This document shows positions 1 to 5,617 of a DNA stretch of 5,848 nucleotides, one piece after another. Position 1 is the first letter of the stretch. Each line of letters opens with the position of its first letter. The notes under the pieces were generated by a model. The model did not search any database. It saw nothing but the letters and a program-made list of their open reading frames with translations, and was not told the DNA's origin. The stretch comes from Lachnospiraceae bacterium (GTDB taxonomy: Bacteria > Bacillota_A > Clostridia > Lachnospirales > Lachnospiraceae), in NCBI GenBank assembly GCA_017620345.1, contig JAFZQP010000093.1, forward strand, positions 1-5,848, in the 5' to 3' direction. The position numbers were made by a program, and so were the translations under genes.

Positions 1-1007
1 CCGTCACGAAGGTGCGCAAAGTTCTTCTTTCTCTTCTCCACAAATCCCGGGAACTTCTTAAGCTGCGCACATCCGACAGCAGCCTGCATGTCAGTTGCCT
101 TGAGATTGTATCCGAAATGCGAATACACATACTTGTGATCGTATCCAAACGGAAGCTCTCCGTACTGTCCGTCAAAACGGTGTCCGCACAGGTTGTCTTT
201 TCCGGAAGGGCACACACAGTCCCTTCCCCAGTCACGAAGGCTCCTTGCGATCCTGTTAAGGAGCGGATCGTTCGTATATACTGCGCCGCCTTCACCCATA
301 GTCATGTGGTGCGGCGGATAGAAGCTTGATGTTCCAATATCACCGACAGTTCCGGTATAGTGCCATCCGTCCGGCATCTCGTAGCGGCTCCCGAGCGCAT
401 CACAGTTATCCTCGATCAGCCACAGACCATGAACATCACAGAACTTGCGAACAGAGCGAAGATCAAAGGGATTGCCGAGCGTATGCGCGACCATGACCGC
501 TTTTGTCTTATCCGAAAGCGCATCTTCAAGCTTTGTTGCGTCGATATTGTATTCGGGAATGGTTACATCAACGAACACAGGCACTGCGCCGTACTGGATG
601 ATCGGTGCAACCGTAGTCGGGAAGCCTGCTGCGACCGTGATAATTTCATCCCCGGGATACACGCGTCTGTCCATCCCGTCAACATTCTCCAAGAGCGGTG
701 ATGTCAAAGTCATAAACGCCAGGAGATTCGCACTTGATCCGGAATTGACAAGAGGGCAAAATCGCACGCCAAGATAGTCGGCAAACGATTTTTCAAACTC
801 ATCCGTATACCTTCCGGCGGTCAGCCAGAACTCCAGCGCAGAATCAACAAGATTCGTCATCTCTTCGCTGTCATACACACGTGATGCATACGATATCCTG
901 TCTCCCGGTTTAAACTCTTTCCCGGCGTTATGGAACGTCTCACAGTACTTCGACACACTCTCAAGTATCTGCTCCCGTGCTTCTTTTTCAGTCATGTTCT
1001 CAAACAT
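1..1007 (-). CDS. rfbH: RfbH-type CDP-4-keto-6-deoxyglucose 3-dehydratase (E1), 3'-truncated by window edge
   Basis: Visible are 335 N-terminal residues of a protein that is usually about 440 long; the C-terminus lies beyond the left edge. The fold is that of the DegT/DnrJ/EryC1 aminotransferase superfamily, cytosolic. Two features mark the dehydratase branch. In [14 protein letters not shown] (about 228-241) the PLP-binding lysine is replaced by histidine (H233). A cysteine set fits the [2Fe-2S] pattern of the E1 enzymes: C202, C264, C266, C274, with C-x1-C-x7-C in the last three and 61 residues between the first two. I recall 57 in the Yersinia enzyme; the four extra residues fall in the loop near 211-216. 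E1 enzymes use PMP and an iron-sulfur flavoprotein partner (E3) to remove the C3 hydroxyl of CDP-4-keto-6-deoxyglucose, leading to 3,6-dideoxyhexoses. The ATG at 1007 is preceded by GGAG (1019-1016) with 8 bases between. The gene lies 26 bases downstream of the SDR gene, same operon. Family is very likely; final sugar unknown. Confidence 0.92.
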   Translation of the reverse strand, partial: MFENMTEKEAREQILESVSKYCETFHNAGKEFKPGDRISYASRVYDSEEMTNLVDSALEFWLTAGRYTDEFEKSFADYLGVRFCPLVNSGSSANLLAFMTLTSPLLENVDGMDRRVYPGDEIITVAAGFPTTVAPIIQYGAVPVFVDVTIPEYNIDATKLEDALSDKTKAVMVAHTLGNPFDLRSVRKFCDVHGLWLIEDNCDALGSRYEMPDGWHYTGTVGDIGTSSFYPPHHMTMGEGGAVYTNDPLLNRIARSLRDWGRDCVCPSGKDNLCGHRFDGQYGELPFGYDHKYVYSHFGYNLKATDMQAAVGCAQLKKFPGFVEKRKKNFAHLRD

Positions 1008-1033
1008 TTCTTAATCTCCAAATCATAATGTTA

Positions 1034-1957
1034 TTACTGTTTCCTGACCCACTCTATTGTCCGTCTTGCGCCTTCGGCGAACCCCACCTTCGGTGAAAAT
1101 CCCGTATCTTCACATAACTTTGAAATATCCGCACACAGATACATGACCTGCTTATCGGAATACGGCACCTCGCCGAATCCAAGCGGAAGCGAGGGATCGA
1201 TCTGATCCCTTATTATCTCAATGTATTCACGAAGCGGCCTGGCAGTACCGGATCCTATCGGATAGGTGCCTCCATCCAGACCGTGCTCGGCAAGGGAGAG
1301 CATCGCCTCTCCCGCATCGTCGGCATACAGATAGTCCCACATTTGCTCTCCTGCGGTAAGCGAGAGTTTTTCACCCGACAAGAGTGAGGATATCAGCGAC
1401 ATCACCATCGTCTTCTCCCCATCATAAGGCCCGTATATGCTGAGGATCCGAGGCCATACATGACGGATACCATATTCGCGGCACATCTCTCTCGTCTCGA
1501 TCGAGGCACGCAGTTTTGCCCGGCCGTATTCATTCTCCGGAGTACACGGTGTATCCGGTTTCAGAACTCCCTCAACCCGTCCGTACTCCGCCTGGGATCC
1601 AGCCCCGACGAACACTTTGCATCCAAGCCTGTGAGCAAGTCTTACGGCATCAAGTGCATACTCCGCATTCTTATCCTGCAATGCCTTATCATTACGAACA
1701 TCACCGAACGTACCTCCCCATGAAAGGTGAATGAAAGCATCAGCTTGAGTGAGAATCGGGGACGGTTCCGGATTCTCATTTCTCATATCCTCCAGCCCAC
1801 ACTTTACCACCTTCACAAGCGGATCATCCGGAATCCTTGCAAGGCGCGGGCTGGCAGGGTTTACCAGCAGCACCGCTTCGATACCCTTCTCTATGCACTT
1901 TCTGACGATCGCCATCCCGACAACTCCGGTAGCGCCCGTTATTACAACTCTACGCAA
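1034..1957 (-). CDS. NAD(P)-dependent sugar epimerase/reductase, extended SDR family (possible CDP-3,6-dideoxyhexose 4-ketoreductase)
   Basis: This 307-residue protein has the complete layout of an extended short-chain dehydrogenase. There is a Rossmann GATGVVG motif at 8-14, an HLSWGG segment at 77-82, a catalytic serine candidate S121, and a YxxxK pair Y144/K148 in EYGRAK. A substrate-domain segment WDYLYADD lies near 207-214. It would act in the cytosol on a nucleotide-linked sugar. Next to an RfbH homolog, a reduction at C4 of CDP-3,6-dideoxy-4-ketohexose (RfbJ or paratose-synthase-like) is the natural inference, but the sequence alone does not fix the substrate. The start is TTG at 1957: the first Rossmann strand begins immediately after it, no other start fits, and GAGGG (1970-1966) sits 8 bases upstream. 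The HipA stop codon lies only 3 bases before this start, so translational coupling is likely. Residues 58-70 (MRNENPEPSPILT) are encoded by a copy of a palindromic repeat also found at 5518-5617; the frame stays open and the catalytic motifs are intact, so the gene is probably functional. Confidence 0.9.
   Translation of the reverse strand: MRRVVITGATGVVGMAIVRKCIEKGIEAVLLVNPASPRLARIPDDPLVKVVKCGLEDMRNENPEPSPILTQADAFIHLSWGGTFGDVRNDKALQDKNAEYALDAVRLAHRLGCKVFVGAGSQAEYGRVEGVLKPDTPCTPENEYGRAKLRASIETREMCREYGIRHVWPRILSIYGPYDGEKTMVMSLISSLLSGEKLSLTAGEQMWDYLYADDAGEAMLSLAEHGLDGGTYPIGSGTARPLREYIEIIRDQIDPSLPLGFGEVPYSDKQVMYLCADISKLCEDTGFSPKVGFAEGARRTIEWVRKQ
1748..1789. repeat. In-frame copy of the GGGGACGGTTCCG-loop hairpin element inside the SDR gene
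   Basis: On the plus strand, TGAGAATC (1750-1757) and GATTCTCA (1771-1778) form a perfect 8-base stem around a 13-base loop GGGGACGGTTCCG (1758-1770). The 34 bases at 1748-1781 match 31 of 34 bases of each arm of the palindrome at 5518-5617, far beyond chance. On the minus strand an adjoining GATATGAGAAA (1789-1779) also equals the outer flank of the palindrome arms. The element is read by the SDR gene as residues 58-70, probably a loop before the HLSWGG strand. It contains no stop in that frame. This resembles the in-frame palindromic elements known from Rickettsia, though the sequence is unrelated as far as I can tell. Confidence 0.88.
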
Positions 1958-1960
1958 AAG

Positions 1961-3250
1961 CTATGCCCTCAGGATATTCTTTCTTATCATCTCCATGTTA
2001 TTCTCGCATACTCCGGCCTTTTCGGCAAATCCCGGCCATTCATCAACTGCGCGGCGTACTTCCTCACGGATCCTCTTACACTTAACACTTGATATATCCA
2101 TTTTCTTTCCGCAGATAGCCAGATCTTCATCTGTAATACCGCTCCCTTTTCCGTTAACGGTCATCTGATGAGCCGAGATCCATTTATTTACGGAATCGTA
2201 TGCAAACGTTATATCATACGCGGGAGCCAGGCGCCATTTTCCGGCGCGATCCATCAAAAAAGAAATATTCTTTACATGATCATCGTGATTCGATGCAAGA
2301 ACATTAAAAATCATCCTTCTGTACAGCTCTTCCACATCACTTTCAGGCAGATGCATCATCCTTGCATATATGGCAGCCTGTTCGTAACTGCACAGACGCG
2401 GATAGTTGTAATCTATGTGGGTGATCGCGCCAAGTGTCTGCATATGTACCTTATCACCATCATCAGTCCGGTCAAAACGCTTTGTCATGAAATGATCCCT
2501 GCCGTTCTCATGAAGCAGCCTGCACTCGCTCATTTTTATCCCTGCAGCCACAGCCATAAGGTGATAAGCATATTCGATAAGGGTATACTGCGGCCCGTCA
2601 TCCAGATCATGATCTCCGTTATTATCTACCCCGTCAAATTTGATGATCCAAAAACCATACCCTTTTCCGGGATTGATCTGTCCGGATCGGATGTCGCCGG
2701 ATTCCTCATTCCACGCTATCACGGCTTTTGCCCTCGCTCCTCCCGCGGAAGTTCCCAGAAGCAGCAACTGTCTGGCCGTGATATCCTCATCCATCTTCAG
2801 ACGGACCTTTTTGCGCTTATTCAGAACATCAGACGCAAACCTGACCATCTCATCGATATTGACCTCATCTTCTACTCCCTGCGCGGGTCCTGTCGCCGGA
2901 ATATACTCAAGGGCACCCATTCCGCGCGAAGCCGTATAGCACAGTCTATCTATGACGTTAAAATCACTGTTGGCAAGTCCCCTGCCGGCCAGCCACTTAG
3001 ATATCACGGCATTACCGAATCGATCGGGCAGCGAATCAGCCAGTAATCCGGGCACTCCGCAAAACGATGTGTCCGAAAGATCAGGAAATGAGTATACAAC
3101 ATCCGCAAGCGGCATCTTTATCGGAGATATCTCAATTCCGCTACCGGTAAATCTCCTGTCGTATTCAAAGGAAGCATGATCACTGCCTTCTTCAAGATGA
3201 ACAATGCCGACCCTTGTTCCCCACATATAAACTTCGGCCGTATGATTCAC
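1961..3250 (-). CDS. hipA: HipA-family serine/threonine kinase toxin
   Basis: This protein has 429 residues, close to the roughly 440 of E. coli HipA. An N-terminal domain (about 1-120) contains GVPGLLADSLPDRFG (65-79), typical of the HipA N-terminal region. The kinase part follows: LGTSAGGARAK (165-175) corresponds to the E. coli loop with the autophosphorylated serine (here S168); WIIKFD (201-206) carries the probable ATP-binding lysine K204; SNHDDHVKN (320-328) carries the catalytic aspartate D324; LAPAYDI (341-347) carries the metal-binding D346. All key residues are present, so activity is expected. E. coli HipA phosphorylates glutamyl-tRNA synthetase and stops growth; the target here is unknown. 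The start is GTG at 3250, overlapping the regulator stop in GTGA, which implies coupled translation with its likely antitoxin. Downstream, the sugar-reductase gene begins after 3 bases, so the kinase is probably on the same transcript as polysaccharide genes. Confidence 0.93.
   Translation of the reverse strand: MNHTAEVYMWGTRVGIVHLEEGSDHASFEYDRRFTGSGIEISPIKMPLADVVYSFPDLSDTSFCGVPGLLADSLPDRFGNAVISKWLAGRGLANSDFNVIDRLCYTASRGMGALEYIPATGPAQGVEDEVNIDEMVRFASDVLNKRKKVRLKMDEDITARQLLLLGTSAGGARAKAVIAWNEESGDIRSGQINPGKGYGFWIIKFDGVDNNGDHDLDDGPQYTLIEYAYHLMAVAAGIKMSECRLLHENGRDHFMTKRFDRTDDGDKVHMQTLGAITHIDYNYPRLCSYEQAAIYARMMHLPESDVEELYRRMIFNVLASNHDDHVKNISFLMDRAGKWRLAPAYDITFAYDSVNKWISAHQMTVNGKGSGITDEDLAICGKKMDISSVKCKRIREEVRRAVDEWPGFAEKAGVCENNMEMIRKNILRA
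1966..1970 (-). promoter_or_regulatory. Ribosome binding site supporting the TTG start of the SDR gene
   Basis: GAGGG lies 8 bases before the TTG at 1957 and overlaps the last codons of the hipA-like gene. It decides the unusual TTG start, since there is no ATG or GTG in frame before the Rossmann motif. Confidence 0.7.
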
Positions 3251-3588
3251 TCCTCATCCCCCCATTTAAACGGCTTGTCAGCGACACTACCCGCGATACT
3301 CTTTCTGACTCTTTGCGGAGCTTTATTCAGATAATACGAAGGCGCACGGGTGACATCCGGAATCAGAAGCCCCAGATTATCCTGCAGTTCCAAAGCACGC
3401 AGGATCTTTATCAGAAGTTCGAACCTTATGTCGCCACCCTGTTCAAATCTCGAAATACTCCGCATTGACACGCCGGATCTGTCAGCCAGGTCCTTCTGCG
3501 TCAATTTCCTGCTTATCCTGTACTCCTTAAGAGACACACCGATCTCACGTATTATTGCTTCTGATGTTACCGCACCCTTGAGATTCAT
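3247..3588 (-). CDS. XRE/Cro-family HTH regulator, HipB-like antitoxin
   Basis: A 113-residue protein with a helix-turn-helix of the XRE type at about 18-72. LTQKDLADRSGVS (29-41) covers the first DNA-binding helices and SMRSISRFEQGG (41-52) the recognition helix. It sits directly upstream of and overlaps the HipA-like kinase by 4 bases, the standard antitoxin-toxin order. By analogy with HipB it should bind and neutralise the kinase and repress the shared promoter. It has a C-terminal extension after the HTH (about 75-113) that ends in FKWGDEE; such tails may contact the toxin, but that is inference. I chose the ATG at 3588 because GGAG (3598-3595) lies 6 bases upstream. A GTG 14 codons earlier (3630) is in frame, but those residues lie outside the HTH and the GTG lacks an equally good ribosome site. 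Confidence 0.88.
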   Translation of the reverse strand: MNLKGAVTSEAIIREIGVSLKEYRISRKLTQKDLADRSGVSMRSISRFEQGGDIRFELLIKILRALELQDNLGLLIPDVTRAPSYYLNKAPQRVRKSIAGSVADKPFKWGDEE

Positions 3589-3594
3589 GAACCA

Positions 3595-3598
3595 CTCC
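3595..3598 (-). promoter_or_regulatory. Ribosome binding site that decides the antitoxin start
   Basis: GGAG lies 6 bases before the ATG at 3588. It favours this start over the upstream in-frame GTG at 3630. Confidence 0.65.
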
Positions 3599-3647
3599 GC
3601 GAAAATCACACCATACCATTTCTTTACCACAGCCTTCTGCTACCACA

Positions 3648-3676
3648 ATGATACACCATACCGGTGCGATCCGCAA
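3648..3676 (-). promoter_or_regulatory. Candidate promoter of the hipBA-like / sugar operon
   Basis: Read on the minus strand, TTGCGG (3676-3671) and TATCAT (3653-3648) are separated by 17 bases. The -10 differs from TATAAT by one base; the -35 keeps only TTG of the consensus. Transcription would start about 50-55 bases before the antitoxin ATG. A second, weaker possibility is a TATAAT box further upstream (minus strand, around 3710-3715) with TAGACT 19 bases before it. The call rests on consensus matching only. Confidence 0.4.
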
Positions 3677-3683
3677 CTTAATA

Positions 3684-3698
3684 TGTCATTTTTGTCAT
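3684..3698. promoter_or_regulatory. TGTCAT direct repeat, possible operator
   Basis: Two TGTCAT hexamers (3684-3689 and 3693-3698) are spaced 9 bases start to start, just upstream of the candidate -35 of the toxin-antitoxin operon. They could be binding sites for the XRE regulator, but HipB-type operators are usually inverted repeats, so this is weak. Confidence 0.2.
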
Positions 3699-3779
3699 GT
3701 TATATCTGATTATATTATTTATCGAGCCACTTTAGTCTATTTATACCAGCTCGCTATCCAAAGCTGTTTTCTTCCCTGA

Positions 3780-3808
3780 TTGCGCGCACCCCCGCCGTGT
3801 GATATATT
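3780..3808 (+). promoter_or_regulatory. Candidate promoter of the membrane glycosyltransferase gene
   Basis: TTGCGC (3780-3785) and TATATT (3803-3808) are 17 bases apart, and TGA directly precedes the -10, giving an extended -10 (TGn). Transcription would start near 3815, leaving a leader of about 30 bases before the ATG at 3847. No clear Shine-Dalgarno sequence is seen in that leader. Confidence 0.45.
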
Positions 3809-3846
3809 CCTATGCGAACAACTGTTAACCGAAATGGTATTTAAAT

Positions 3847-5520
3847 ATGTCTATATATGAGATTTTTGCCCTGACTGGGCTTATCATAACGATCATAGTC
3901 ACAGGACTGGCCCTGTGGCGAAATAAGACCAAAAGCGCAGAACCACCCGCGTTCTTCTGCACAGTAGGCCGATTTATCGACAAATACTACTGGATCTTCC
4001 TGATACTGATATTTGCCGTATATGTTATCTCACGTGTTCTCAAACTCGATTCGTTCCCAAACGGGATCCACGTGGACGAGTTATCCATGGCGTGCGATGC
4101 AAAAAGCATACTCCTTAACGGCATAGAGCGTTCGGGTGCCAAATACCCGCCGTATTTCCGCAATTACGGCGGCGGCCAGAACTCCCTCTATATCTACATT
4201 CAGGCGTTTTTATTAAACTTCGTTCCGTCAACGATCTTCGGATTCCGCATCCAGGCCGTATTCTGGGGCGCGGTATGCTTGTTCGCGATGTTCGGCATAT
4301 GTTACGAGATCCTCGAAAATCACGGCTACGCACTCATAGCCCCCGTCCTCGTTACGACCCTGCCCGTATTTGTCATGTCGCAGCGTTTTGCACTCGAATC
4401 CTATCAGCTGCTCCCGTTCTGCACGATAGTCATGTATCTCCTGATACGTGCACTCAAGTATCAAAAATCACTTGATTTCGTTCTTACCGGCATCTTCATG
4501 GGTGCTTCTCTTTATACATACGCATTATGTTACATCGTATGGCCCATATTCCTGGTTCTTGCCGGGATCTACCTTATCCGGATCAAAAAGATAAACCTGA
4601 AACAGATCATATTATTCGGCGTTCCTTTAGGGATACTTGCAGTTCCGCTTATCCTGTTCCAGCTTGTAAACTTCGGGATCCTTCAGCCGTTCACTCTCGG
4701 TATATCCGACTATCAGCCCCTTCCGATAGCCAGGGAAGAGGACCTGGGATTTTCAAACATCCTGTGGAACCTTACATATTTCAAGAAAATGTTCCTCGGC
4801 GGAGAACCGCTCACATACAACGTGCTTCCGGAATTCGGGACCGTCTATATGTTCCTGATCCCTTTTGTTGTGATCGGCTTTATCATCTGTATCATAGATA
4901 CCGTGAAGGCATTTAAGAACAAAATATTCTCGATACAACCCCTCCTGATATTCTTCTGGCTTGCCGGAACAACAGTCATGCTCATCACAAAAGGGCTTAA
5001 CGTTAACCGCGTGAACGAGCTGTTCCTGCCATTTACCGTTTTCATCGTCATAGCGATCCACCGGCTTTTGGCAAAGAACCCCCTGGCCCTCACCTGGCTT
5101 GCAGTTTGGACCGGTACCTCGTTCTTCTTCTTCATGTACTTCTATTTCTTTACCCAGAATGCAGTCTATGGGTATCACCCGCTCCACACAAACGCAACAC
5201 CAGGAAAAGCGATAGAGCGCTGCGAGAAGTACTACCGCAAAGATGAGAACACACATATTTACATACAGTTTGAGGATATAGCCGAAGCGCCGACACAGCA
5301 GGTATTCTACTTTGCAGCACAGTCCGGAGACATTTACAGTGAAGATAATGTAACCTACGGAAACGTAACGGGCAAACTTCCCGAAGAGATAGATGTGAAC
5401 GAAAACGCGATATATATCATAGGTGATCAGTGGCCACACATAACATCATACCTGATCTCCCAGGGATTTATTGCCGACCAGACTTTGCCGGGATACTCAA
5501 TCCTGTTCAAGGTTAATTGA
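3847..5520 (+). CDS. Multi-pass membrane glycosyltransferase, GT-C fold (GT39/ArnT-like)
   Basis: A 557-residue integral membrane protein. Hydrophobic segments are seen near 3-23, 48-66, 115-126, 133-155, 160-178, 187-201, 208-226, 228-245, 253-273, 333-352, 364-381, 393-407 and 414-436. After them comes a soluble C-terminal domain of about 120 residues (440-557), probably outside the membrane. The acidic pair in GIHVDE (D77, E78), in the first loop after an early transmembrane segment, matches the catalytic-site position of GT-C enzymes such as ArnT and protein O-mannosyltransferases, which use lipid-phosphate sugars as donors. Donor and acceptor cannot be read from the sequence. Proximity to deoxysugar genes suggests surface glycan or glycoprotein decoration. 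The ATG at 3847 gives a normal first membrane segment, but the upstream region has no strong ribosome site. The last 77 codons are nearly duplicated in the convergent gene at 5615-5848, and the stop codon is the first triplet of the 100-base palindrome. Confidence 0.85.
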   Translation: MSIYEIFALTGLIITIIVTGLALWRNKTKSAEPPAFFCTVGRFIDKYYWIFLILIFAVYVISRVLKLDSFPNGIHVDELSMACDAKSILLNGIERSGAKYPPYFRNYGGGQNSLYIYIQAFLLNFVPSTIFGFRIQAVFWGAVCLFAMFGICYEILENHGYALIAPVLVTTLPVFVMSQRFALESYQLLPFCTIVMYLLIRALKYQKSLDFVLTGIFMGASLYTYALCYIVWPIFLVLAGIYLIRIKKINLKQIILFGVPLGILAVPLILFQLVNFGILQPFTLGISDYQPLPIAREEDLGFSNILWNLTYFKKMFLGGEPLTYNVLPEFGTVYMFLIPFVVIGFIICIIDTVKAFKNKIFSIQPLLIFFWLAGTTVMLITKGLNVNRVNELFLPFTVFIVIAIHRLLAKNPLALTWLAVWTGTSFFFFMYFYFFTQNAVYGYHPLHTNATPGKAIERCEKYYRKDENTHIYIQFEDIAEAPTQQVFYFAAQSGDIYSEDNVTYGNVTGKLPEEIDVNENAIYIIGDQWPHITSYLISQGFIADQTLPGYSILFKVN

Positions 5521-5617
5521 TATGAGAAAGTGAGAAAAGGGGACGGTTCCGAATTCTCATTTTGAGTGTCAAGAATGAGAATTCGGAACCGTCCCCTTTT
5601 CTCACTTTCTCATATCA
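5518..5617. repeat. 100-base near-perfect palindrome made of two inverted copies of the GGGGACGGTTCCG-loop element
   Basis: Arms 5518-5561 and 5574-5617 are perfect 44-base inverted repeats. The 12-base centre contains TTGA-GTG-TCAA, which extends the hairpin by 4 pairs with one bulged base. Each arm holds one element unit: TGAGAA, then AA, the 13-base loop sequence GGGGACGGTTCCG, then AA and TTCTCA, preceded by a GATATGAGAAA flank. Each arm begins with the TGA stop of one of the two convergent glycosyltransferase genes. The arrangement is like a BIME, that is, REP units in inverted orientation between convergent genes. It could slow or end transcription from both sides, but no run of T follows the stem, so it is not a standard intrinsic terminator. 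Confidence 0.95.

Noticed and set aside
2168..3046. 292-codon open frame on the plus strand antisense to the HipA-like gene
   Set aside because: It lies wholly within a gene with clear kinase motifs, its peptide has no recognisable domain, and it has no credible context.
3589..3630. Longer antitoxin starting at GTG 3630 with 14 extra residues
   Set aside because: The extra stretch lies outside the HTH domain and contains the good GGAG site for the ATG at 3588.
3834..3860. Eight-codon upstream frame overlapping the glycosyltransferase start
   Set aside because: No ribosome site and no leader-peptide pattern; likely chance.
4753..5439. 228-codon open frame on the minus strand inside the glycosyltransferase gene
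   Set aside because: It is antisense to a well-formed membrane protein; its cysteine- and acid-rich peptide looks like a reverse-frame shadow.
5518..5617. Standard bidirectional intrinsic terminator
   Set aside because: The hairpin is far longer than usual and no T run follows either side. Some effect on transcription is possible, but the repeat similarity to the SDR copy better explains it.
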